Below are positions 56,503 to 64,000 of a stretch of DNA of 64,000 bases, piece by piece (the first letter of the stretch is position 1; each line of letters begins with the position of its first letter). Source of the stretch: Rubrivivax sp. (GTDB lineage: Bacteria > Pseudomonadota > Gammaproteobacteria > Burkholderiales > Burkholderiaceae_C); NCBI GenBank assembly GCA_024641945.1, contig JAHECD010000011.1, positions 1 to 64,000 of the forward strand, written 5' to 3'. Under the pieces are notes generated by a model. The model worked only from the letters and a program-made list of their open reading frames with translations. It was not told the DNA's origin and did no database searches. The translations under genes were made by a program, and so were the position numbers.

Positions 56503-57717
56503 ATGACTCCGCATTTCCCTATCTACATGGACTACGGCGCCACGACGCCGGTGGACCCGCGCGTCGTCGACGCCATGATCCCCTGGTTGCGTGAGCACTT
56601 CGGCAATCCGGCTTCGCGCAGCCATGCCTGGGGCTGGGAGGCCGAGGAGGCGGTGGAGAAGGCGCGGGCTGATGTGGCGTCGCTCATCAATGCCGACTCG
56701 CGCGAGATCGTCTGGACATCGGGCGCCACGGAGAGCAACAACCTGGCGATCAAGGGTGCGGCCCACTTCTACGCCTCACGCGGCAAGCACATCGTCACGG
56801 TGAAGACCGAACACAAGGCCGTGCTGGACACCACGCGGGAACTCGAGCGCCAGGGGTTCGAGGTCACCTACCTCGACGTACAGGAAGACGGCCTGCTGGA
56901 CCTCGACAAGTTCAAGGCGGCACTGCGCAAGGACACGATCCTGGTGTCGGTGATGTTCGTCAACAACGAGATCGGCGTGATCCAGGACATTCCGGCCATC
57001 GGCGGGATGTGCCGCGAGCGCGGGATCATCTTCCACGTCGACGCCGCGCAGGCCACGGGCAAGGTGGCGATCGACATGGCCACGCTGCCGGTCGACCTGC
57101 TGAGCCTGGCGTCGCACAAGACCTACGGCCCCAAGGGCATCGGCGCGCTGTACGTTCGGCGTAAACCGCGCGTGCGGCTCGAGGCCCAGATGCACGGCGG
57201 CGGCCACGAGCGAGGCATGCGCTCGGGCACCTTGCCGACGCACCAGTGCGTGGGCATGGGCGAGGCTTTCAAGATTGCGAAGGCCGAGATGGGCGTCGAG
57301 AGCGAGCGCATCCGCATGCTGCACCACAAGCTGCTCGGCGGCTTGACCCAGATCGAGCAGGTCTTCGTCAACGGCCATCTCGAGCGCCGGGTGCCGCACA
57401 ACCTGAACATCTCGTTCAACTACGTCGAGGGCGAGTCGCTCATCATGGGCGTCAAGGGCCTGGCCGTGTCGTCCGGGTCGGCCTGCACTTCGGCGAGTCT
57501 GGAGCCGAGCTACGTGCTCCGTGCTCTTGGGCGCAGCGACGAGCTGGCGCACTCTAGCCTTCGCATGACGATCGGCCGTTTCACCACCGAAGACGAAATC
57601 GACTACGCGGTGAGCACCTTGCAAGACCGCGTGGCGAAGCTGCGCGAGCTGTCCCCGCTGTGGGACATGTACCGCGACGGCATCGACATCTCGACGATCC
57701 AGTGGGCTGCACATTGA
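56503..57717 (+). CDS. iscS: cysteine desulfurase IscS
   Basis: A 404-residue PLP enzyme that takes sulfur from cysteine for clusters and thionucleotides. PLP lysine in [15 protein letters not shown], and the mobile catalytic cysteine in [20 protein letters not shown]. Starts [20 protein letters not shown] at 56503, 41 bp after iscR. Confidence 0.97.
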   Translation: MTPHFPIYMDYGATTPVDPRVVDAMIPWLREHFGNPASRSHAWGWEAEEAVEKARADVASLINADSREIVWTSGATESNNLAIKGAAHFYASRGKHIVTVKTEHKAVLDTTRELERQGFEVTYLDVQEDGLLDLDKFKAALRKDTILVSVMFVNNEIGVIQDIPAIGGMCRERGIIFHVDAAQATGKVAIDMATLPVDLLSLASHKTYGPKGIGALYVRRKPRVRLEAQMHGGGHERGMRSGTLPTHQCVGMGEAFKIAKAEMGVESERIRMLHHKLLGGLTQIEQVFVNGHLERRVPHNLNISFNYVEGESLIMGVKGLAVSSGSACTSASLEPSYVLRALGRSDELAHSSLRMTIGRFTTEDEIDYAVSTLQDRVAKLRELSPLWDMYRDGIDISTIQWAAH

Positions 57718-57741
57718 ACATTGCGATACCGGAGAACTGAC

Positions 57742-58152
57742 ATGGCATACAGCGACAAGGTCATCGACCATTACGAAAATCCGCGCAACGTCGGCGCTTT
57801 CGACAAGGGTGACGACACCGTGGGCACCGGCATGGTCGGCGCGCCGGCCTGCGGCGACGTGATGAAGTTGCAGATCAAGGTCGATCCGGCCACCGGGCTG
57901 ATCGAGGACGCGCGCTTCAAGACCTACGGCTGCGGCTCGGCGATCGCCTCGAGCTCGCTCGTCACCGAATGGGTGAAGGGCAAGACGCTCGACCAGGCGA
58001 TGACGATCAAGAATACGCAGATCGCCGAGGAGCTTGCGCTCCCGCCGGTCAAGATCCATTGCTCGATCCTGGCAGAGGATGCCATCAAGGCTGCGGTGCA
58101 GGACTACAAGACCAAGCACGGCGGCGCCGCCGAGGCACAGCAGGCAGCCTGA
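57742..58152 (+). CDS. iscU: Fe-S cluster scaffold IscU
   Basis: A 136-residue scaffold on which [2Fe-2S] and [4Fe-4S] clusters form. The three ligand cysteines are Cys37 and Cys64 (PACGDVMK with Asp39, and YGCGSAIASS) and the HCSIL cysteine, and LPPVKIHCS is the HscA-binding LPPVK motif. Start at 57742 with GGAG upstream, 24 bp after iscS. Confidence 0.97.
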   Translation: MAYSDKVIDHYENPRNVGAFDKGDDTVGTGMVGAPACGDVMKLQIKVDPATGLIEDARFKTYGCGSAIASSSLVTEWVKGKTLDQAMTIKNTQIAEELALPPVKIHCSILAEDAIKAAVQDYKTKHGGAAEAQQAA

Positions 58153-58155
58153 TCG

Positions 58156-58479
58156 ATGGCCGTCACCCTGACAGAGGCTGCGGCCCGCCACGTCTCGCGC
58201 TATCTTGAACGGCGCGGAAAAGGCGTCGGCGTGCGGCTCGGCGTCAAGACGACCGGTTGCTCTGGTCTGGCCTACAAACTTGAATATGCCGACGAACTGG
58301 CGCCCGAGGACGTGATTTTCGAGGGCCATGGCGTCAAAGTGCTGATCGACCCGAAGAGCCTGCCCTACCTGGACGGTACCGAACTCGACTTCGTGCGCGA
58401 AGGCCTGAACGAAGGATTCAAGTTCCACAATCCGCGCGAAAAGGACCGCTGCGGTTGCGGGGAATCCTTCCGCGTCTGA
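58156..58479 (+). CDS. iscA: Fe-S assembly protein IscA
   Basis: A 107-residue A-type carrier with the three cysteines in [14 protein letters not shown] and CGCGESF. Directly follows iscU (3 bp gap). Confidence 0.96.
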   Translation: MAVTLTEAAARHVSRYLERRGKGVGVRLGVKTTGCSGLAYKLEYADELAPEDVIFEGHGVKVLIDPKSLPYLDGTELDFVREGLNEGFKFHNPREKDRCGCGESFRV

Positions 58480-58537
58480 GCCCCGTGCGCCGCGGCATCC
58501 GAGGCGCGGCGCTGACCGCGCCTTTTCATTCATCGCC

Positions 58538-59023
58538 ATGCACGACGACATCCAGATCGCGCCCGAGCGGGCAGACCAACCCGAAGTGCAGGCCTTGCTG
58601 GCGGCGCTCGACGATTATCTGGCCGGCCTGTATGCGCCGGAGGACAACCATATTCTCGGCATCGAAGCGCTTTGTGCCCCGGACGTTGCCTTCCTGGTCG
58701 CGCGGCGTGCCGGTCGGATCGTCGGTTGCGGCGCCGCCCGGCGCATGCCTGCCGAAACCGAGACGGGGGGGCAGCCCTACGGAGAGATCAAACGCATGGT
58801 TGTCGACGGCGCAGCGCGCGGGCTTCGCATCGGGGCGCGGCTGCTTCGGTCCCTCGAGGGTGTCCTTTACGCCGACGGCATCCGGCTGGCCCTGCTCGAA
58901 ACGGGTCGTGACCAGGCCGAGGCGGTGCACCTGTACGAGCGGGCCGGCTACCAGTTGCGTGGTCCGTTCGGCGGCTATCCCGACAACGGCCTCTCGCTGT
59001 TCTATGCAAAGGCGCTGGCATGA
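58538..59023 (+). CDS. GNAT-family N-acetyltransferase inside the isc operon
   Basis: A 161-residue GNAT protein. The acetyl-CoA region is EIKRMVVDGAARGLRIGARLLRSLEG (the RGLRIGARLL loop corresponds to the R-x-x-G-x-G/A motif) and the C-terminal YERAGYQLRGPFGGY is typical of an N-acetyltransferase. Its substrate is unknown. Its stop overlaps the hscB ATG (ATGA), so it is translationally tied to the Fe-S genes. GNAT genes at this spot are not part of the standard isc set. Confidence 0.85.
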   Translation: MHDDIQIAPERADQPEVQALLAALDDYLAGLYAPEDNHILGIEALCAPDVAFLVARRAGRIVGCGAARRMPAETETGGQPYGEIKRMVVDGAARGLRIGARLLRSLEGVLYADGIRLALLETGRDQAEAVHLYERAGYQLRGPFGGYPDNGLSLFYAKALA

Positions 59024-59538
59024 ACCTCGCCGATGACGACTTCACTTTGTTCGGGTTGCCGCAGCAGTTCGAGGTCGACCGCGCCCGCATCGATGCCACT
59101 TGGCGCAGCTTGCAGGCCGAGGTCCACCCGGATCGTTTTGCCGCGCAGGGCGCTGCGGCGCAACGTGTCGCGATGCAATGGGCCGTGCGCGTGAACGAGG
59201 CCTACCGCCGGCTGAAGGACCCGCTGGCGCGCGCGAGCTATCTTTGTGAATTGCGTGGTGCGCCGATTGGCGCCGAGAGCAACACTGCCATGCCGGCCGA
59301 TTTTCTGATGCAACAGATGGCGTGGCGCGAGTCGCTGGAGGACGCTGGCGATGCCATGGCGGTGCAGGCACTCGACGACGAGGTGCAGTCCCATGAGCGC
59401 GAGCTGCTGGCGCAAGTCCACCAGCAACTCGATCTGCAAGGCGACGCCAAGGCAGCCGCTCGCACGGTCAGAGCGCTGATGTTCGTCGCGCGATTCAGGC
59501 ACGACATCGACCAGCGACTCGAGGCCCTCGAAACCTGA
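59020..59538 (+). CDS. hscB: Fe-S assembly co-chaperone HscB
   Basis: A 172-residue J-domain protein: [33 protein letters not shown] with the HPD motif, then the C-terminal helical domain ([20 protein letters not shown]) that binds IscU. It stimulates HscA. Confidence 0.95.
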   Translation: MNLADDDFTLFGLPQQFEVDRARIDATWRSLQAEVHPDRFAAQGAAAQRVAMQWAVRVNEAYRRLKDPLARASYLCELRGAPIGAESNTAMPADFLMQQMAWRESLEDAGDAMAVQALDDEVQSHERELLAQVHQQLDLQGDAKAAARTVRALMFVARFRHDIDQRLEALET

Positions 59539-59566
59539 TCGAACCCCTGTCTTTCTGTATACGACG

Positions 59567-61423
59567 ATGGCTCTCCTGCAGATCTCCGAACCCGGGCAAT
59601 CCCCCGACCCGCACCAGCGGCGCATCGCGGTCGGCATCGACCTCGGGACCACGCATTCGCTCGTCGCCTGTGTCCGGCACGGCGTGGCCGAATGCCTGCC
59701 CGATGCGCAGGGGCGCGCGATCCTGCCGTCGGTCGTGCGCTATCTCGAAGGGCAGGGCCGGCAGATCGGCTTCGACGCACAAGCCGCGCAAGCCGACGAC
59801 GCCGAGAACACCATCGTGTCCGTCAAGCGGTTCATGGGCCGCGGGCTGGCCGATATCGGCGCACACGACAAACTCCCTTACCGCTTTGTCGACCAGCCCG
59901 GCATGCTGGCCGTGCAGACACGCCAGGGCGTCAAGACGCCGGTGGAAATCTCCGCCGAGATCCTCGCCACGTTGCGCTTTCGTGCCGAGGACACCTTCAA
60001 CGCCGACCTCTTCGGCGCCGTGATCACCGTGCCGGCCTATTTCGACGATGCCCAGCGACAGGCGACGAAGGACGCCGCGCAGCTCGCCGGACTCAACGTC
60101 CTGCGTCTCATCAACGAGCCGACGGCGGCGGCGGTGGCCTACGGTCTGGAGAACGGAAGCGAAGGTCTTTATGCCGTCTATGACCTCGGCGGCGGCACGT
60201 TCGACATTTCCCTGCTTCGCCTGACGCGTGGCGTCTTCGAGGTCGTCGCCACGGGGGGCGACGCGGCCCTGGGCGGCGACGACTTCGATGCCGCGCTGGC
60301 GGCGTGGGCGCTCGATCGGGCCGGCCTCCAGGTCGAATCCGCGCACGACCGGCGCGCGGTGCTTGTCGCCGCGCGGGCTGCCAAGGAGGCCTTGACGAAC
60401 GCCGACTGCGCCACGTTGAAGTCGACGGTGGCCGGGCAGCCCTTCGACGTGCCGGTCACGCGTGCCGATTTCGACGCCGTCACCCAGGCCCTCGTCGCGC
60501 GCACGGTGAGTGCCTTGCGCAAGGTGCTGCGCGATGCCAAGGTCGGCAAGGACGAGGTGCAGGGCGTGGTGCTGGTCGGCGGGTCGACCCGCATGCCGTC
60601 GGTCCGCACGGCGGTGGGCGAATTCTTCGGCCGCGAACCGCTCGTCAACGTGAATCCCGACGAGGTGGTCGCGCTCGGCGCGGCAATCCAGGCCAATGCG
60701 CTGGCCGGGAACGCCAAGGACGGGGACCTGCTGCTGCTGGATGTGATTCCGCTGTCGCTGGGGCTGGAAACGATGGGCGGGCTGGTCGAGCGCATCATCG
60801 AGCGCAACACCACCATCCCGGTGGCCAAGGCGCAGGAATTCACGACCTTCAAGGACGGCCAGACGGCGATGGCGATCCATGTCGTGCAGGGAGAGCGCGA
60901 CCTGGTGACCGACTGCCGCAGCCTGGCCCGGTTCGAGTTGCGCGGCATTCCGCCGATGGTGGCGGGGGCCGCACGCATCCGCGTGTCGTTCCAGGTGGAC
61001 GCCGACGGCCTGCTGAGCGTGGCCGCGCGCGAACAGGTCTCCGGTGTCGAAGCTTCGGTGGTCGTCAAACCCAGCTACGGCCTGGCCGACGACGAGGTTG
61101 CACGCATGTTGCGCGATGGATTCAGCCACGCCGAAAGCGACATGGGTGCCCGTGCGCTGCGCGAGGCGCGTGTCGAGGCCGAACGCATGGTGTTGGCAAC
61201 CCGCTCGGCGCTGGCCGTCGATGGCGAACTGCTCTCCGAGACCGAAAGGCAGGCGATCGCGGTACTCGTCGACGACACCGAACGCATCGCCCAGGGTACC
61301 GACCACGCGGCGATCGATGCCTCGGTCGAAGCGCTGGCCAAGGGCACCGAGGCCTTCGCTGCTGCGCGCATGAACCGGGGCATCCGCTCGGCGCTGGCCG
61401 GGCGCAGGGTCGAAGAAGTCTGA
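59567..61423 (+). CDS. hscA: Fe-S assembly chaperone HscA
   Basis: A 618-residue Hsp70-family chaperone. [14 protein letters not shown] begins the ATPase domain, [17 protein letters not shown] and [12 protein letters not shown] follow, and the C-terminal domain binds the LPPVK motif of IscU. It promotes cluster transfer. 28 bp after hscB. Confidence 0.96.
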   Translation: MALLQISEPGQSPDPHQRRIAVGIDLGTTHSLVACVRHGVAECLPDAQGRAILPSVVRYLEGQGRQIGFDAQAAQADDAENTIVSVKRFMGRGLADIGAHDKLPYRFVDQPGMLAVQTRQGVKTPVEISAEILATLRFRAEDTFNADLFGAVITVPAYFDDAQRQATKDAAQLAGLNVLRLINEPTAAAVAYGLENGSEGLYAVYDLGGGTFDISLLRLTRGVFEVVATGGDAALGGDDFDAALAAWALDRAGLQVESAHDRRAVLVAARAAKEALTNADCATLKSTVAGQPFDVPVTRADFDAVTQALVARTVSALRKVLRDAKVGKDEVQGVVLVGGSTRMPSVRTAVGEFFGREPLVNVNPDEVVALGAAIQANALAGNAKDGDLLLLDVIPLSLGLETMGGLVERIIERNTTIPVAKAQEFTTFKDGQTAMAIHVVQGERDLVTDCRSLARFELRGIPPMVAGAARIRVSFQVDADGLLSVAAREQVSGVEASVVVKPSYGLADDEVARMLRDGFSHAESDMGARALREARVEAERMVLATRSALAVDGELLSETERQAIAVLVDDTERIAQGTDHAAIDASVEALAKGTEAFAAARMNRGIRSALAGRRVEEV

Positions 61424-61470
61424 AACGGCCGCCGAGCCGTGCGCCGAACCGATTACGAACCGAAGATCCC

Positions 61471-61809
61471 ATGCCCGTTATTCGCATCCTTCCCCATGCC
61501 GAGTACTGCCCGCTGGGCGACGAGATCGAGGCCGACCGGGGCACGTCGATCTGCGAAGCGCTGCTCGAGAACGGCATTCCGATCGAACACGCCTGCGAGA
61601 TGAGTTGCGCCTGCACGACCTGCCACGTGATCGTCAAGGAAGGCATCGACTCGCTGGGTGAGATGGACGAGGCCGAGGAAGACCTGCTCGACCGTGCGTG
61701 GGGGCTGACGCCGACGTCCCGCCTGTCATGCCAGGCGATCGTGTCCGATCAGGACGTGACGATCGAGATCCCGAAATACACCATCAACCACGCACGCGAA
61801 AACCACTGA
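61471..61809 (+). CDS. fdx: [2Fe-2S] ferredoxin Fdx
   Basis: A 112-residue ferredoxin starting MPVIRILPHAEYCPLGDEIEA. Cluster ligands are in HACEMSCACTTCHV plus the later SRLSCQAI cysteine, as in E. coli Fdx. It is the electron donor of Isc assembly. No iscX follows; the operon ends here. Confidence 0.95.
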   Translation: MPVIRILPHAEYCPLGDEIEADRGTSICEALLENGIPIEHACEMSCACTTCHVIVKEGIDSLGEMDEAEEDLLDRAWGLTPTSRLSCQAIVSDQDVTIEIPKYTINHARENH

Positions 61810-61856
61810 CGAGCCCGTCCGGGCCCCTCCGCCGGTGCATGGCGCACCATAAGAGC

Positions 61857-61890
61857 AAAAAAACCTCCCCATCCTGGGGATGGGGAGGTT
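61857..61890 (-). terminator. intrinsic terminator, minus-strand oriented
   Basis: AACCTCCCCAT and ATGGGGAGGTT pair perfectly over 11 bp with a 7-nt loop, flanked on the left by seven A, which read as a T run on the minus strand. It should end the transcript of the GAF gene (about 120 bp downstream of its stop) and may also stop fdx transcripts less efficiently. Confidence 0.85.
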
Positions 61891-62012
61891 CGACGAAAGG
61901 GCAACTTGCCCTGCTGAGGAGATAGACAGACACCGGACGCGGGTGTCAGGGTCATCAATGCAAGGCGTGTGCCTGTTTGCGGGCCCGCCGTGCCGGCGCC
62001 GCCGGTGGTGCG

Positions 62013-62960
62013 TCAGAAATACCAGGCGACGACCGCGCCGACGTCAGGATCACGAATCACCGGCAGTGCGACCACGCTTGTCCAACCTGCCGCGCGCGCG
62101 GCGGCGCCCACGCCGCCAGGCTCTCCCGGTGCGTCGCGGCCGACCATCGGCACGCGCTCGGCCCACGCCCGGCCGATGGCACCCTCCCCCGGGGCGAGCC
62201 TGTCGTCGGCGCTGCCGGCCGCAAGCACGCCTTGCGATTCACAAAATCCCCCGCTGCGCACGAGGCGGCCACCGTCGGCGTCCGGTCGCCAGGTCTCGAA
62301 GCGACGCACCAGGGGCGTCGCCAGCGCCGACAAGAAGGTCATCACGAAGTGATCCGCGCCGCGCACCGAGCAGGGGATCGCAAAGCCGCGGTTGATACCG
62401 ACCTTGACCGCACTGTCGGAGCGCATGAACCGCGTGCCTTTGCCGAGGTCGGGCATGAAAACCGGCAATTTGGACTCCCACGCCAGACCGGGCAGCCCGT
62501 TGCCTTTGCGAAAGCTCGTATGGCGTGACATGAACTCGAAGATATCGGCGGTGGTGCCGTAATAGCCGTCGTCCAGGCGCATGTCCGGACCGGTGCCAGG
62601 ATCGTTGTGCCAGAGTTCGATCGCGCCGGCATGGGCCTCGTCGTCGCCGCAGAAGATCACGACCACGGCCTTGAGCGTGTCGCCCGTAAAGATCGGAAGG
62701 GCGATCCCGCAAGTCAGCCCCAGCGCGTGGGCGGCGGCGGTGCGACGGAAGCCCGAGCCCTCGAACTGCTTTAGCACGACAGGCCGTCCCGATGCCCACG
62801 CCTGGCCGGGCAGCCCCTCGCCGAAGCCGAAACACATGTCGCGGCTCAGCGACTCGAAGCGCGGGTAGCCGTTGTAAATGCCGCCGCCATGCTCGAGCAT
62901 GTTCTGCCCGGGCACCGGGACCCACACTTCAACGACCCGGATGAAGGTTTTCGTTGTCAT
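62013..62960 (-). CDS. three-module GAF-like protein
   Basis: A 315-residue soluble protein built of three GAF-like modules. Each has the same helix-loop: GEGLPGQAW (47-55), GNGLPGLAW (153-161) and GEGAIGRAW (258-266), about 105 residues apart, each followed by a P-V strand and a G-x-x-x-A-x-P strand (CGIALPI, RGFAIPC, SVVALPV). No output domain, signal peptide or HTH is seen. It may bind small ligands. It begins 6 bp downstream of the nitrate-type ABC ATPase gene and is probably in its operon. Role unknown. Confidence 0.75.
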   Translation of the reverse strand: MTTKTFIRVVEVWVPVPGQNMLEHGGGIYNGYPRFESLSRDMCFGFGEGLPGQAWASGRPVVLKQFEGSGFRRTAAAHALGLTCGIALPIFTGDTLKAVVVIFCGDDEAHAGAIELWHNDPGTGPDMRLDDGYYGTTADIFEFMSRHTSFRKGNGLPGLAWESKLPVFMPDLGKGTRFMRSDSAVKVGINRGFAIPCSVRGADHFVMTFLSALATPLVRRFETWRPDADGGRLVRSGGFCESQGVLAAGSADDRLAPGEGAIGRAWAERVPMVGRDAPGEPGGVGAAARAAGWTSVVALPVIRDPDVGAVVAWYF

Positions 62961-62966
62961 CGGTGT

Positions 62967-64000
62967 TCAGTGCTGGCGACCGCAGTCTTCGAGGAAGCCG
63001 ATCAACTCCTCTCGCAGTTCGTAGTAGCGCGGGTGCGCCAGCAACTCCTCGCGGGAGCGCGGGCGCTCGAGCGGCACGTCCATCACGCGCCCGATCTTTG
63101 CGCGCGGGCCGTTGCTCATCATGACCACGCGGTCCGCCAGCAGGATGGCCTCGTCGACGTCGTGCGTGACCATCATCGCGGTGACCTGGCTGCGTGCCCA
63201 GACCTCCATCAACACCTCCTGAAGCTCCCAGCGCGTGAGCGAGTCCAGCATGCCGAAGGGCTCGTCGAGCAGCAGCATCTTGGGGTTCAGCGCGAAGGCG
63301 CGTGCGATGCCGACACGCTGCTTCATCCCGTTGGACAACTCCGAGGCCATCTTGTGCATGGCGTCGCCCAGGCCGACGCGGCCCAGGTAATAACCGACGA
63401 TGTCTCGCTTCTCGGCGGCGATCGCCTGCGGGAAGACACGGTCCACGCCCAGCAGCACGTTGTCATAGGCGCTCAGCCAGGGCACCAGGCTCGGTGCCTG
63501 GAAAACGAGGCCGCGATCCGGCCCTGCGCTGGCCACCTCGCGCCCGTCGAGCACGATCACACCTTCGGAAATGTCGGTCAGCCCGGCCATCATCGACAGC
63601 ACGGTCGATTTGCCGCAGCCCGAATGACCGATCACCGAGATGAATTCGCCGCGGCGAATTTTCAGGTCAAAGCCGTCAACCACCGTCGTGGGGCCCTTGG
63701 GACCGGGGTAGATCTTGACGATCTTGGAGAACTCGACGAAGCGCCCGTCAGCGCTGCCGCGTACCGGTTGCTGTGCATCGAGCGGTGCCGCCTCGGGCGC
63801 CTGGATTTCACGCTCGATCTGTTCGGTCTGGTCCGCATGCCGAAGTCGCAGCCACGACGCGGCGGTCGGCCGCTGTGCGACCGATACGTCACGCGGTGCC
63901 AACGTCGGCAGCGTGATCGCCGGGGCCTTGGAGCCTGCCGTGCGCTGGTGCGACAGGCCGATCAGATGCTGCGTGATCTCGCCGCGCAAGGCCTGGAACT
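62967..64000 (-). CDS. nitrate/sulfonate-type ABC ATPase (5' end beyond window)
   Basis: An ABC ATPase of the NrtD/SsuB/TauB class: Walker [11 protein letters not shown]-loop [12 protein letters not shown], signature [15 protein letters not shown], Walker [17 protein letters not shown]-loop MVTHDVDEA. The last residues FLEDCGRQH end the gene. The frame is still open at 64000; the first possible start inside the window is only a TTG at 63989. About 85 residues precede the usual ATPase start ([17 protein letters not shown]), rich in Pro, Ala and Gln. That segment is either a real N-terminal extension or the end of a fused upstream domain. Nitrate is the likely substrate by class and by the nas genes. 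Confidence 0.85.
   Translation of the reverse strand, partial: FQALRGEITQHLIGLSHQRTAGSKAPAITLPTLAPRDVSVAQRPTAASWLRLRHADQTEQIEREIQAPEAAPLDAQQPVRGSADGRFVEFSKIVKIYPGPKGPTTVVDGFDLKIRRGEFISVIGHSGCGKSTVLSMMAGLTDISEGVIVLDGREVASAGPDRGLVFQAPSLVPWLSAYDNVLLGVDRVFPQAIAAEKRDIVGYYLGRVGLGDAMHKMASELSNGMKQRVGIARAFALNPKMLLLDEPFGMLDSLTRWELQEVLMEVWARSQVTAMMVTHDVDEAILLADRVVMMSNGPRAKIGRVMDVPLERPRSREELLAHPRYYELREELIGFLEDCGRQH

Overview
The window is a contiguous piece of a high-GC, gene-dense bacterial chromosome. Gene order and products point to a betaproteobacterium of the order Burkholderiales (inference). The supporting evidence is the pyrG-kdsA-eno-ftsB run, zapB-zapA followed by 6S RNA, iscRSUA-hscBA-fdx, an intracellular PHA depolymerase with a cysteine nucleophile, a TRAP transporter of the TakP type, and an exported protein with a PEP-CTERM tail. 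The PEP-CTERM tail suggests the Rubrivivax/Leptothrix/Rhizobacter side of the order, but I cannot fix a genus. I found no phage, insertion sequence, CRISPR array, tRNA or rRNA.

Layout. 1-6681 (minus): pyrG, kdsA, a DUF1330 gene, eno, ftsB, pnuC, a nicotinamide-riboside kinase and a truncated M48 peptidase. 6820-13064 (plus): a cobalamin riboswitch, then btuB and a BtuF/BtuC/BtuD vitamin B12 importer, then a transglutaminase-like/TPR lipoprotein. 13086-20071 (minus): a glyoxalase-fold protein, an exported hypothetical protein and a five-gene peptide ABC transporter. 20314-22268 (plus): glutathione-dependent formaldehyde oxidation (frmA, fghA). 22300-27524 (minus): suhB, mutS, an Anbu-type proteasome-like peptidase and an alpha/beta hydrolase. 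27651-30090 (plus): trmJ, the PEP-CTERM protein and cysE. 30105-31263 (minus): mogA and yjgA. 31299-33976 (plus): pmbA and a TRAP binding protein. 34082-36438 (minus): the TRAP membrane subunits. 36530-38908 (minus): a DUF442 protein, yqeY, rpsU and a BaiN-type flavoprotein. 38887-46283 (minus): assimilatory nitrate/nitrite reduction (nirB, nirD, nasA) with ybiB and the siroheme enzyme cobA, preceded by a clear sigma-54 promoter. 46638-47639 (plus): a PAS protein with a degenerate GGDEF domain. 47636-53000 (minus): an EVE protein, 6S RNA, zapA, zapB, nth, rnfB, phaZ and an aminotransferase. 53127-61809 (plus): uvrB, a low-molecular-weight phosphatase and the isc operon. 62013-64000 (minus): a triple-GAF protein and a nitrate-type ABC ATPase cut by the window edge.

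How the parts work together. The nas cluster makes ammonium from nitrate and carries its own step towards siroheme. The ABC ATPase at the right edge may belong to the matching uptake system. The isc operon supplies clusters to many Fe-S proteins here (NirB, NirD, NasA, Nth, RnfB, Fdx). The riboswitch couples B12 import to cellular B12. FrmA and FghA clear formaldehyde through glutathione. Most operons are tightly packed, with 4-bp ATGA, GTGA or TTGA start/stop overlaps.

I did not find an obviously new multi-gene system. The items most worth a second look are the Anbu peptidase placed in a mutS operon, the degenerate GGDEF protein divergent from the nitrite reductase promoter, the triple-GAF protein beside the nitrate-type ATPase, the lone PEP-CTERM protein, and repeated PhaR-like motifs in front of phaZ.
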